A stretch of 10,278 nt of DNA from an uncultured Lachnospiraceae bacterium. Lineage in GTDB: Bacteria; Bacillota_A; Clostridia; Lachnospirales; Lachnospiraceae. The translations under genes and the position numbers were made by a program. The DNA is taken from contig CAMWMM010000128.1 in assembly GCA_947175285.1 (NCBI GenBank), positions 1 to 10,278 of the forward strand, read 5' to 3'. A model generated the notes under the pieces. That model was not told the origin of the DNA. It saw nothing but the letters and a program-made list of their open reading frames with translations, and searched no databases. Shown piece by piece: positions 1-6,523 of the stretch; the first letter of the stretch is position 1, and the number at the start of each line of letters is the position of its first letter.

Positions 1-204
1 ACCTGCTATCGCCGCCAGTATCATACAGCCGCCCATACGGTAAACATGATTCATATCTCCTACGTTCACACCTTTGTCAATAATAGACGCCATCATGAGT
101 GGAATAATCATTTCCATGACCACTTCCAATATCATAAAAACAGGCGTCATAAAAGAATCTTTTTTAAATTCCTTTACCTGTGCACCTAATGTTTTTAACA
201 CCAT
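1..204 (-). CDS. ABC exporter, fused permease/ATP-binding type (N-terminal fragment)
   Basis: The first 68 codons of a gene that continues beyond the left edge. The translation begins MVLKTLGAQVKEFKKDSF and then has a hydrophobic segment with IIPLMMASIIDKGV. This is the usual start of a type-1 ABC exporter half-transporter: a short amphipathic stretch, then transmembrane helix 1 ending in a D-x-G motif. The full protein would be about 570-620 residues with a C-terminal ATPase that is not visible here. The ATG at 204 has a GGAG core at about 211-220 on the minus strand. The gene starts 47 bp after the MarR gene, in the same direction and with no terminator between them, so the two probably form an operon. 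MarR plus ABC exporter is a common self-regulated drug-efflux arrangement in Clostridia. The substrate cannot be read from this fragment. Confidence 0.75.
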   Translation of the reverse strand, partial: MVLKTLGAQVKEFKKDSFMTPVFMILEVVMEMIIPLMMASIIDKGVNVGDMNHVYRMGGCMILAAIAG

Positions 205-251
205 ATGTAATTCTCCTCTCTTTCTAAATTTGTGGTGAAAAATATACTTTT

Positions 252-707
252 TTAACTCAGTTCCCTGCTCATCCTTTCCATATTGTCACGAACAACCGCA
301 AGCAGTCTGAACAGTTCCTCCTGCTCCGCATCACTCATTCCTTCACGCATTTTCCGCTCCATCATCTGCATATGTTCTTCTACCCGCATATGATCCTGCA
401 ATGCAGTCTGCGTCATGGTAATCCTTTTCAGTCTTGCATCTTCGTCCATGCTGCTCCTGATAATCAGACCGTTCTTCTCCATGACCTGAAGCGTGTTGGA
501 TACGGTTGCGCCGGAAATATTGAATCTCTCTTCTATATGTTTCTGACAGATGGATTTTTCCTGATTGCGGAACAAATAAGCCATTATACCGGCCTGTAAC
601 TGCGTTAACGGTGGTTTATCCGTAACAGGATGTGATTTCCTGACAATTTCTTTTGTCTGATTGTGAATCATCCTCAGCTCAAAGCCAAGCATTCTGGTAT
701 ACTCCAT
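252..707 (-). CDS. MarR-family transcriptional regulator
   Basis: A 151-residue winged-helix repressor of the usual MarR length. Residues 34-60 form the leading helices. Residues 62-82 (FNISGATVSNTLQVMEKNGL) look like the helix-turn-helix with its recognition helix. Residues 83-98 give the wing, with the family signature D-E-D-A-R-x-K. The N- and C-terminal helices (about 5-25 and 105-150) would make the dimer. The ATG at 707 follows a GGAGG-type site in GGAGGCAGGTGTAAATGG. MarR proteins normally repress their own promoter until a small phenolic or drug-like ligand binds. Two matching operator boxes lie over this gene's promoter, which supports autoregulation. The downstream gene is an ABC exporter, its probable target. 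Confidence 0.93.
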   Translation of the reverse strand: MEYTRMLGFELRMIHNQTKEIVRKSHPVTDKPPLTQLQAGIMAYLFRNQEKSICQKHIEERFNISGATVSNTLQVMEKNGLIIRSSMDEDARLKRITMTQTALQDHMRVEEHMQMMERKMREGMSDAEQEELFRLLAVVRDNMERMSRELS

Positions 708-730
708 TTACACCTGCCTCCTTTTATAAA

Positions 731-766
731 AGTTAGTCTGCTAAGTTTTTCGTTAGCAGACTAACT
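731..766. promoter_or_regulatory. Tandem MarR operator (two boxes within a 14-bp inverted repeat)
   Basis: AGTTAGTCTGCTAA at 731-744 and its exact reverse complement at 753-766 are separated by 8 bp. Each arm contains its own partial dyad, TTAG-N4-CTAA (733-744 and 753-764), so this reads as two dimer sites 20 bp apart, about two helical turns and on the same DNA face. The 753-764 box abuts the -10 element and covers the start point; the other lies about 13-24 bp downstream. This is the expected position for steric repression by the adjacent MarR protein. As RNA, the full repeat could also form a hairpin in the leader. Confidence 0.8.
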
Positions 767-792
767 ATATCTCTTTTTTTGCAGCATGTCAA
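764..792 (-). promoter_or_regulatory. Sigma-A promoter of the marR-ABC exporter operon
   Basis: On the minus strand the -35 box is TTGACA (792 to 787, perfect), the spacer is 17 bp, and the -10 box is TATAGT (769 to 764). The predicted start point is near 757, which gives a leader of about 50 nt before the marR ATG. The -35 box lies only a few bases beyond the T-tract of the upstream sigma/anti-sigma terminator, so the two units are separated cleanly. Confidence 0.85.
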
Positions 793-798
793 TAGAGT

Positions 799-838
799 TT
801 TAAAAAGAGGCTGAAGAAATAATTTCTCCAACCTCTTT
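799..838 (-). terminator. Rho-independent terminator of the sigma/anti-sigma operon
   Basis: Just after the anti-sigma stop codon, the minus strand has a long hairpin. Outer arms AAAGAGG and CCTCTTT (832-838 and 804-810) enclose a further AGAAAT/ATTTCT stem with two mismatches. A run of T follows at the 3' side. The outer stem and T-tract are typical of intrinsic termination. Confidence 0.8.
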
Positions 839-848
839 CCTTAAAAGA

Positions 849-2429
849 TTATCTGCCGTTCCGCAAGCCTGATTTATAATAAAAACATGTTTTTTCCGGA
901 ATGCGGTACGCCTGCTCACCCTCTGTACGATACTCGGTACAGTCAAGGAACACAATCCTGCCGTCCGGCAGCGCACAGTATTCACAGCCCTCCCAAGTAC
1001 ACGGTGCTTCATATGCGGGCAGTATATTTACCGCACTTTTTTCTCCCATATTATAAGTAAAGATACCGTCATATCCCCATAATACGAAATCCGTATCGGC
1101 ACCCGGCGCAACAATATCAAGCATAATGGTTCCTTCCGGTACAATATCCAGACGAATATCCTCTAACACGCCTTTTTCAAGATTGACAGCTGCGATTCCC
1201 ATGCTGATGTTCGTCTTGGCATCTCCCGCATCTACCTGTGTATAAACTCTGCCGTCCTTACCGATTCCCAAACCTGCCAGCGGATGAGGCATATATACGG
1301 TATTTAAGTCGGAAGTGATATTTTTAACATAATTTCCGTCTTTGTCAAATACCATCAAAATATCTTTCATACCGCTTCCCCGCATATAAATATATCCCTC
1401 ATCGTCCACTACCATTCTGCTGACCATACCGTACATCTCATCTTTATAGGAAGATAAATCAATCTTCTTTTTGACACTGCCCTCCGCACTCAGAATCCAG
1501 AGGGATTTTTTATACTTCTCACCTGCTATAATAGCACTGTAGTTCTCTCCGTACGTGAGTTCCATTAATGCAATGTAGATATCGCCCTTTTTATCCTGAT
1601 ACAAGGCGGTCACATCGGTCTTTACTTCAAAATCATCAAAGAAAAGCTTTGAATTACTGCTGCCTATTTCCATCGTATGAATCGCATTCCAGCCTGTCAG
1701 GAAAAGACAGTTTTGTCCCATTGCCATATAACGAATTTCCAAATCGCCCGTATAAGGAATCGTCAGCTCCTGCGCCGGGTCATAAACAGCGTTGCTTTGC
1801 AGGATGGAGCTATCCGTTGCTTCAATGTCCTTTTCCTTCTCTTTGACAATTTCCTCTTCCGGAAAAGCGCTCTCTCCCGCCGCTATTTTCTCATTCATTG
1901 CCTGTAAGCTGTAATCTCTCTTATACATAAAGTCAATTATCTGCAGCAGTTCTTCGTCACTCATCTCTTTGTCCGGAAAGAAAAATGTTGTTGTCTCTCC
2001 ATAAAACGCCACGCCCTTTCCCTTATATTCCTCCGGCGTATCAATCATGGTGAGCAATCCGTTCGGAAACTCTCCGTTTTCATAAGAGGCGCTAAGTTCC
2101 TTCATACGTGTCTTTTCCGTGTCCATATAAGGGCGGTTATAATTGTCAACACCAATTTTTGTTGTATATTGCTGTAGGAAATATTCTTCCATTTCCTGCT
2201 CGTTCATTGCTTCCATACGCTGCTGCCATGCCTTGACCGCTGCAGTCACCGTAATGGAAAACATAGCAACTAACGCCGCCGCAAGAACGACTGATTTTTT
2301 CCATGTCATCCTGAAAACTCTATGTTTTTTAGGCAAACTGACAAGTATGTCATCTATCTTTTTCTCCAATGACTCAGGCAGTATCATCTTTTCCTGTTTC
2401 GCCATTTTAAATAAATCCTGATCTTTCAT
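849..2429 (-). CDS. Membrane-anchored putative anti-sigma factor with large extracytoplasmic domain
   Basis: A 526-residue protein with a cytoplasmic N-terminus of about 45 residues, one transmembrane helix at about 46-66 (VVLAAALVAMFSITVTAAV) and about 460 extracytoplasmic residues. I chose ATG 2429, which sits 5 nt after GGAG; a GTG two codons upstream lies inside that ribosome site. The outer part has an acidic helical region (about 70-215). It is followed by repeated beta-type blocks such as GDIYIALMEL, GYIYMRGSG, GKDGRVYTQ and DGRIVFLD, suggesting a beta-propeller-like fold. It follows an ECF sigma gene by 17 bp, so a role in holding that sigma factor at the membrane is inferred from position and topology. 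No HxxxCxxC zinc anti-sigma motif is present in the N-terminal part, so it is not a classical ZAS-domain protein. The signal it would sense is unknown. Confidence 0.7.
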   Translation of the reverse strand: MKDQDLFKMAKQEKMILPESLEKKIDDILVSLPKKHRVFRMTWKKSVVLAAALVAMFSITVTAAVKAWQQRMEAMNEQEMEEYFLQQYTTKIGVDNYNRPYMDTEKTRMKELSASYENGEFPNGLLTMIDTPEEYKGKGVAFYGETTTFFFPDKEMSDEELLQIIDFMYKRDYSLQAMNEKIAAGESAFPEEEIVKEKEKDIEATDSSILQSNAVYDPAQELTIPYTGDLEIRYMAMGQNCLFLTGWNAIHTMEIGSSNSKLFFDDFEVKTDVTALYQDKKGDIYIALMELTYGENYSAIIAGEKYKKSLWILSAEGSVKKKIDLSSYKDEMYGMVSRMVVDDEGYIYMRGSGMKDILMVFDKDGNYVKNITSDLNTVYMPHPLAGLGIGKDGRVYTQVDAGDAKTNISMGIAAVNLEKGVLEDIRLDIVPEGTIMLDIVAPGADTDFVLWGYDGIFTYNMGEKSAVNILPAYEAPCTWEGCEYCALPDGRIVFLDCTEYRTEGEQAYRIPEKTCFYYKSGLRNGR

Positions 2430-2446
2430 AAGCACTCCTTTCCGCG

Positions 2447-2917
2447 TTACTGCTGCAAATACTCTTTTAACTTTTTCTTTGCCCTGGAGAGTCTGGATTT
2501 CACCGTTCCCTCCGGTACATGAAGAATCTGTGCAATTTCTTTTATAGAAAACTGTTCATAGAAATATAAAATAACGGTTTCCCGAAAATCAATATCAAGT
2601 TCCATGACAATATCCCATAATTCATGATGCTCGTCCTCAAATGCAGGCATATAGTCCTCTATATTTTCTGTCAGTGCATACCGCTTATTCTTTGTGTAGA
2701 CTCTCTTTGCCTCATTGACTGCAATCTGCATGAGCCAAGCGCGAAAACATTCAGGTTTTCGCAATGTATGCAGCTTTTCGTATGCTTTCAGCACGGACTC
2801 GCTGACAGCATCCTCCGCATCTTCGCGGTTATGCAGTATACCAAGCGCCAGCCTGTAAAGAGCAGGCGTGTATTCCCGGATTAATCTGCTAAAAGTTTCT
2901 CTATCCATTGCAGACAT
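2447..2917 (-). CDS. ECF-type RNA polymerase sigma factor (sigma-70 family)
   Basis: A 156-residue protein with the two-domain ECF layout and no region 3. Region 2 spans about 8-78, including LGILHNREDAEDAVSE, which matches the family R-x-D-A-E-D motif, and W-L-x-x-I-A-x-N in the DNA-melting helix. Region 4 spans about 100-152, with ILYFYEQFSIKEIAQIL and the recognition helix PEGTVKSRLSRAKKKLKEYL. The ATG at 2917 is 6 nt from AGGAGG. It would direct RNA polymerase to a small regulon and is probably restrained by the membrane protein encoded 17 bp downstream. A candidate ECF-type promoter upstream suggests it activates itself. The regulon cannot be read from this window. Confidence 0.93.
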   Translation of the reverse strand: MSAMDRETFSRLIREYTPALYRLALGILHNREDAEDAVSESVLKAYEKLHTLRKPECFRAWLMQIAVNEAKRVYTKNKRYALTENIEDYMPAFEDEHHELWDIVMELDIDFRETVILYFYEQFSIKEIAQILHVPEGTVKSRLSRAKKKLKEYLQQ

Positions 2918-2957
2918 GTTCCACCTCCTTTGTTTTTTGCCGGCTTCTATTTATTAT

Positions 2958-2983
2958 GATAACCCAAAGCCCCAAAAGGTTCC
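2958..2983 (-). promoter_or_regulatory. Candidate autoregulated ECF promoter of the sigma/anti-sigma operon
   Basis: Upstream of the sigma gene the minus strand has GGAACC (2983 to 2978), a T-rich then G-rich spacer, and GTTATC (2963 to 2958). GGAAC-type -35 elements are typical of ECF sigma factors, and no good sigma-A -35/-10 pair is visible here. The -10 assignment is uncertain. The element lies between the terminator at 3003-3032 and the sigma ribosome site. Confidence 0.4.
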
Positions 2984-3002
2984 CTTTATATATTTATTTA
3001 AG

Positions 3003-3032
3003 AAAAAACCGGAGCAGATTTTTCTGCCCCGG
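3003..3032 (-). terminator. Rho-independent terminator of the cobalamin-regulated operon
   Basis: On the minus strand, CCGGGGCAGA (3032 to 3023), loop AAAA and TCTGCTCCGG (3018 to 3009) form a 10-bp stem with one G-U pair, followed by TTTTTT. It begins 16 nt after the S-component stop codon. Confidence 0.92.
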
Positions 3033-3048
3033 CATTGTCACCATCTTA

Positions 3049-3570
3049 CTATTCACTTTTCTCCATATTGTTTTCCGCCAGCCGCAGTATGGAAATGAGC
3101 GGTACAATCAAAAGTCCGCAGAAGAAATTGCTGACGCCATGAATAAAATCCCACGGCAGTCCTGCAATAATCCAGGCAATCATTCCCTGAAAGCTCATCC
3201 CAAACAAAATCGCCTGCGCAGGCGCATACAATGTGCCGAATAAAAAGCCGTGAGCAGCACATACGACCATATATACAATCGGACGTATTTTTTTCGGCAT
3301 ATTTTTAGGAAGAAGCATACAAACGCCCCACAGAACCGCCCATAAATATAAGTAGGGAATCCACCATGCCGCAAAACCGCTGAAAATGCCGTTTAACAAA
3401 ACATAGGTGTAAATCGGGTATAACGCTTTTTTCCGGTAAACAACGGTATACGCAATGGTAAATACGCCAAGCAGATGAATGTTGGGCGCAAGTTCCATTA
3501 TTATCTTAGAGGCATACATAACCGCCCCAAGCATGGCAAATACCGCAAGTTCTCTCGTCGTCGCCTTCAC
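3049..3570 (-). CDS. ECF transporter S component (substrate-binding membrane subunit, probably corrinoid)
   Basis: A 173-residue protein with about six hydrophobic helices (roughly 8-26, 31-46, 50-66, 70-87, 97-122 and 128-163), the size and topology of ECF S components. These bind a vitamin in the membrane and associate with a shared EcfA-EcfA'-EcfT energizing module. The N-terminal TTRELAVFAMLGAVMYASKI resembles the S-component start in which an Ala-rich helix 1 contacts EcfT. The start is GTG at 3570, one base after the upstream stop codon, so translation is probably coupled to the lipoprotein gene. No EcfA or EcfT gene lies nearby, which fits a group II transporter using a module encoded elsewhere. 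Control by a cobalamin riboswitch points to cobalamin or a corrinoid precursor as cargo; that substrate is inferred from regulation, not from binding residues. Confidence 0.8.
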   Translation of the reverse strand: MKATTRELAVFAMLGAVMYASKIIMELAPNIHLLGVFTIAYTVVYRKKALYPIYTYVLLNGIFSGFAAWWIPYLYLWAVLWGVCMLLPKNMPKKIRPIVYMVVCAAHGFLFGTLYAPAQAILFGMSFQGMIAWIIAGLPWDFIHGVSNFFCGLLIVPLISILRLAENNMEKSE

Positions 3571-3571
3571 G

Positions 3572-4039
3572 TTACTCTACCCTAAAGGCGTATACAGCAC
3601 CCTCTGTTACCGCCGTAGCGTCCACGCCTGTCGGAGCATACTCGTCATTAATATAAAATGCCCAATATGTGCCGTCGGTATCATAGTCTGCGGTAATACC
3701 GTTGACCGTTTTCACATAAAGACCGTATTCACTCTCGTCTCCGGCAATCAATTCCAGTTCCAGCAAAGCCTCGCCTACGGTTTCTTTATCCGTATGAATG
3801 ATGAACTGTGTCTCGCCGCCGTCCTTATCCACTACGGTGAAAGTAAACTGCGAGGTTCCTTCTCCAAGCTCCGTTTGTCCGCCTGCCGCTGTCTGAACCT
3901 CTGTTCTTTGTTCTGTTTTTGCCGAAGCAGACTGTTCGTTTGTCTTGCTGCTGCAGCCTCCTGCAAATAGTGCCATAGCCACCATAAGCACCATACAAAG
4001 GAGGAATGATGATAGTTTCCCAGTACATTTCTTTTGCAT
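3572..4039 (-). CDS. DUF4430 (transcobalamin-like C-terminal domain) lipoprotein
   Basis: A 155-residue exported protein. Residues 1-28 form a signal peptide (KK, then a hydrophobic run) ending in a lipobox-like LFAGGC, with Cys29 as the likely lipidated residue. A Ser/Glu/Thr-rich linker follows to about 62. Residues 65-155 match DUF4430: FTFTVVDKDGGETQF, then TVGEALLE, then GTYWAFYINDEYAPTGVDA, and a terminal GAVYAFRVE. This beta-grasp-like domain resembles the C-terminal domain of the vertebrate cobalamin carriers intrinsic factor and transcobalamin. It sits directly behind a cobalamin riboswitch and one base before an S-component gene. I infer a surface-anchored corrinoid-binding protein that hands cargo to that S component. 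The ATG at 4039 lies 9 nt after AAGGAG, which the riboswitch may mask. Confidence 0.85.
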   Translation of the reverse strand: MQKKCTGKLSSFLLCMVLMVAMALFAGGCSSKTNEQSASAKTEQRTEVQTAAGGQTELGEGTSQFTFTVVDKDGGETQFIIHTDKETVGEALLELELIAGDESEYGLYVKTVNGITADYDTDGTYWAFYINDEYAPTGVDATAVTEGAVYAFRVE

Positions 4040-4049
4040 GTTTGTGGTC

Positions 4050-4127
4050 TCCTTATGATTATGATTTCCTCTGCTGCAAATTGGATAATGACCGGCGCTC
4101 GCAGTCTTTTACCACATAATCAGAGGA
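4050..4127 (-). promoter_or_regulatory. Riboswitch expression platform with candidate RBS-sequestering helix
   Basis: On the minus strand, TCCTCTGATTATG (4127 to 4115) can pair with CATAATCA (4063 to 4056) and, across a small internal loop, with AGGA (4053 to 4050) of the ribosome binding site for the DUF4430 gene. The same TCCTCTG can instead pair with CAGAGGA at 4074 to 4068, just upstream. There is no terminator-like T-tract between aptamer and gene, so control at translation initiation is more likely than attenuation. ATTATCCAAT at 4089 to 4080 is also an exact complement of aptamer bases 4191 to 4182. The pairings are direct sequence observations; which fold forms with ligand is inference. 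Confidence 0.6.
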
Positions 4128-4133
4128 TTTGTC

Positions 4134-4300
4134 GTGTCCGGATATTTCGACTTGGCATTCCATTCACCGGCCTTCTCAGATATTATCCAATGGCTTGTTC
4201 CTAAGCTGTGGCTTTGGCTTAAGTAAGGTAAATAAGTTTATGTATGCCTCACGGCGACGGGCTCGTACAGGATTTTCACCTGTTTCCCCGGACACTTCGG
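4134..4300 (-). ncRNA. Cobalamin (adenosylcobalamin-family) riboswitch aptamer
   Basis: The conserved core is read on the minus strand. GGGGAAACAGGTGAAAATCC lies at about 4289 to 4270, followed by TGTACGAGCCCGTCGCCGTGA. This matches the class pattern GGGAA-N-CGGUGAAAAUCCGG-N-CGGACCCGCCGCUGUGA. Further on are GCCATTGG (4194 to 4187), equivalent to the GCCACUG element, and CTGAGAAGGCCGGTG, equivalent to GGGAAGGCGGG. GCCAAGTCGAAATATCCGG corresponds to the B12-box region. The closing stem is perfect: GTGTCCGG (4295 to 4288) with CCGGACAC (4141 to 4134). The aptamer lies 95 nt upstream of a DUF4430 lipoprotein gene and is transcribed from a sigma-A promoter whose start point falls at its 5' edge. 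Cobalamin binding should reduce expression of the uptake genes. Confidence 0.93.
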
Positions 4301-4305
4301 TTTTT

Positions 4306-4334
4306 ATCATAATCTTTTATTGGCACTACGTCAA
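4306..4334 (-). promoter_or_regulatory. Sigma-A promoter of the cobalamin-riboswitch operon
   Basis: The minus strand shows -35 TTGACG (4334 to 4329), a 17-bp spacer and -10 TATGAT (4311 to 4306). The start point is predicted at about 4299, immediately before the aptamer's closing stem. The -35 box begins 9 bases after the stop codon of the ABC permease gene. Confidence 0.82.
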
Positions 4335-4343
4335 CAAAATATT

Positions 4344-5567
4344 CTATTTGCTTTCTTTGCGCCGGTAAATGTGATAAAGAGGCGGACACAAAGCAATGGC
4401 TAATACGGCATATAGCGGAAATATCACAGACATCGCTCCCACAATTTTTCCGCCGATATGATATAAATAAAAGAGCGAAATTGACTGGTTAATGTTAAGT
4501 AAACAATCGGGCAAAACTGCCAGTATTTTTCCAGCGTCCTCATATTTACTGTTGGCAACAAAACTGGGGATAAAAATTGCAATAAAAGGGATAGTTGCCG
4601 CTAATGCCGTTGACTTTGTCATAGCAGAGACCAACATAGTCAATAACAGAATAAACATGGTTCCTATGTAACCGCCAATGACAATCATCCAATATTCCTG
4701 CATATTCGTCAGCGTATAAAAGCTTATCCAATGATTCGTCTGAATGGCAAGTCCGGCTCCGTCCGTTCCTAACATTGCAAGTACAATAACGGTATAAAGA
4801 AACATCATGGCAATATATACCACTGTAATAAAAAGTATAGCTGCTACCAGTTTTGCCGCTACCGCTTTCTTTCTTCCATGGTAGGACGAGTAAAATATGG
4901 CGTCTGCTTTATAACTGAACTCTCCTGCAAAAACACCCGCAGACACAAAGCCAAGTACAAGCATCATGATCATCATAATTGTGGGTGAAAACTCAAATAA
5001 CTGCTTCCACCCGTCTGCATAATCGTATTCCAGAGGTGTGTCGAACGCCTCATACCGCTCTATGAGGAATTCTCTCTCATCTTCGGAAAGCATATTCTGC
5101 TGATACTCTTCATCCAACCACTCCTTAAGATGGTTGATCCGGTTTTCATAAAAATACTGCGCATCCTCCGGTTTTAACCTGTCCAACATATAATAATCCG
5201 CTTCCTGAAACTTGCAGTAAGAACGCATAACCAAATGTCTGATATCAGCAAATCCCAGTGTCCACCTATAGGCAATATTTTTTTGGTCGATATCCTCAGA
5301 ACGTCCCTCCGGCGTCTCATTGATTCTTGTATTTTCTCTGATAACATCTTCTATGACTTCTTCGGTCAATAGTCCTGCCCATTCTTTTTTCGCTTCCTTT
5401 ACTTTCTGAATCCCTTCTGTGCCGTACACACGCTCGTGGTTATCATCCAGCCAATAGACGCCCCGAATGGCAGACCAGCATACAACGAATAATAATACTG
5501 CCAATATTATCATGGCAATCTTTGTTCCGGGTTTCACCCATATCTTTTTTAATTCATAATATAACAT
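4344..5567 (-). CDS. ABC-2 type transporter permease
   Basis: A 407-residue integral membrane protein. One helix at about 17-35 is followed by a large, mainly charged extracytoplasmic or soluble segment (about 38-190). Five further hydrophobic helices lie at about 195-215, 238-266, 291-314, 321-338 and 372-400. A long loop after helix 1 and a C-terminal cluster of helices is the usual ABC-2 export permease layout. It may form a homodimer with the ATPase encoded just upstream. I chose ATG 5567 (MLYYELKKIW) because GGAGG lies 6 nt before it; a longer in-frame reading has no ribosome site. It overlaps the ATPase gene by 14 bp, indicating translational coupling. The motif FAGEFSYKADAIFYSSYHGR at about 213-232 resembles the E-x-x-x-x-x-x-L coupling region of this family. 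The substrate is not evident. No terminator is visible after its stop. Confidence 0.85.
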   Translation of the reverse strand: MLYYELKKIWVKPGTKIAMIILAVLLFVVCWSAIRGVYWLDDNHERVYGTEGIQKVKEAKKEWAGLLTEEVIEDVIRENTRINETPEGRSEDIDQKNIAYRWTLGFADIRHLVMRSYCKFQEADYYMLDRLKPEDAQYFYENRINHLKEWLDEEYQQNMLSEDEREFLIERYEAFDTPLEYDYADGWKQLFEFSPTIMMIMMLVLGFVSAGVFAGEFSYKADAIFYSSYHGRKKAVAAKLVAAILFITVVYIAMMFLYTVIVLAMLGTDGAGLAIQTNHWISFYTLTNMQEYWMIVIGGYIGTMFILLLTMLVSAMTKSTALAATIPFIAIFIPSFVANSKYEDAGKILAVLPDCLLNINQSISLFYLYHIGGKIVGAMSVIFPLYAVLAIALCPPLYHIYRRKESK

Positions 5568-6444
5568 CTTCTTCCTCCCCTGCTTTTTCTCCCATAAAGG
5601 ATAAAAATGCATCTTCTAATGTCGGCGTTTCCTCATAAGCGTCCGGATGCGGCTTTTCTTCGGATAAAAGCCTAATCTGCATGCCGTCCGGAACCGTCCT
5701 GCTGTTTGCCATTTTATAATGTTTCATGTATTCTTCCACTTCTTTTGCGGAAACCGTCAGGCTCCATACCTTCTCTTTTACCGCGGAAATGACTTCCTGC
5801 GGGCTTCCGGTATGCAGAAATTCCCCTTCTTTCATAAAAAGGATTTCGTTTGCTATCGATTCCACATCCGATACGATATGAGTAGATAATAACACCAGCC
5901 TGTCCTGTGCAAGCGTGGCGATAAGATTCCGGAAACGGATTCTCTCATTCGGATCAAGTCCCGCCGTCGGCTCATCTAAAATCAAAATTGCAGGATCGTT
6001 TATCATTGCCTGTGCAATTCCTGCTCTCCTTTTCATGCCGCCGGAGAGTTTTTTCATTTTTCTATCCTGCACTTTGGAAAGTCCAACTTCTGCAAGCAGT
6101 TCCTGCACTCTTTTCTTCGCCGCCACTTTATGCACGCCTTTGATTGAAGCAATATAGCCTAAATAATCTTTGACCGTAAAGTCCGGATAGAAACCGAAGT
6201 CCTGCGGAAGATAGCCGAGCAGCTTTCGGTATTCCGCTCCCATTTCAAAAATATCCGCTCCGTTACAGGTGATTTCACCCCCTGTCGGCTTTAATAGTGT
6301 GCAAAGCATGCGCATCAACGTCGTTTTCCCTGCGCCGTTTAACCCAAGCAGTCCGTATACGCCTTTTCCCATCGTATAGGTAATGCCGTTTACCGCTTTC
6401 ACACCCTGAAACTCTTTCGTAAGGTTTTCTATTCTCAATTCCAT
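5554..6444 (-). CDS. ABC transporter ATP-binding protein
   Basis: A 296-residue nucleotide-binding protein with all ABC motifs. Walker A is GLNGAGKTT (34-42), the Q-loop is Q81 in YLPQDFGFYP, the signature is LSGGMKRR (133-140), Walker B is ILILDEPT (153-160), the D-loop is AGLD and the switch histidine is H189 in STHIVSD. The C-terminal 70 residues form the accessory domain usual in ABC-2 exporter ATPases. I placed the start at ATG 6444 (MELRIENLTKEF) by comparison with the family. An in-frame ATG at 6480 adds 12 residues, but neither start has a well-spaced ribosome site: AAAGGG is 13 nt before 6444. It would energize the permease encoded downstream. It belongs to the operon headed by the ECF sigma gene at 7823. 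Confidence 0.92.
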   Translation of the reverse strand: MELRIENLTKEFQGVKAVNGITYTMGKGVYGLLGLNGAGKTTLMRMLCTLLKPTGGEITCNGADIFEMGAEYRKLLGYLPQDFGFYPDFTVKDYLGYIASIKGVHKVAAKKRVQELLAEVGLSKVQDRKMKKLSGGMKRRAGIAQAMINDPAILILDEPTAGLDPNERIRFRNLIATLAQDRLVLLSTHIVSDVESIANEILFMKEGEFLHTGSPQEVISAVKEKVWSLTVSAKEVEEYMKHYKMANSRTVPDGMQIRLLSEEKPHPDAYEETPTLEDAFLSFMGEKAGEEEDVIL

Positions 6445-6523
6445 GTTGATAACCACGCCCTTTCCGCAGTTTTGCTCCATTTTCGATAATAATCTGACAT
6501 AATCATCATTTTTTGATGACTCA

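Noticed and set aside
372..599. Plus-strand open frame inside the MarR gene
   Set aside because: It is a shadow of the MarR frame with no ribosome site.
800..1012. Minus-strand frame overlapping the end of the putative anti-sigma gene
   Set aside because: It runs through the terminator and out of frame with a well-supported gene.
2868..3243. Overlapping plus-strand open frames across the terminator and S-component end
   Set aside because: They run through the terminator hairpin and antisense to recognised genes; no start signals or recognisable residues.
3479..3970. 163-codon plus-strand open frame opposite the DUF4430 and S-component genes
   Set aside because: It has no ribosome site, reads as cysteine- and serine-rich sequence without domain sense, and both minus-strand genes beneath it are well supported.
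4081..4140. Possible transcription attenuator after the riboswitch
   Set aside because: Hairpins exist but none is followed by a T-tract, so a rho-independent terminator is not supported.
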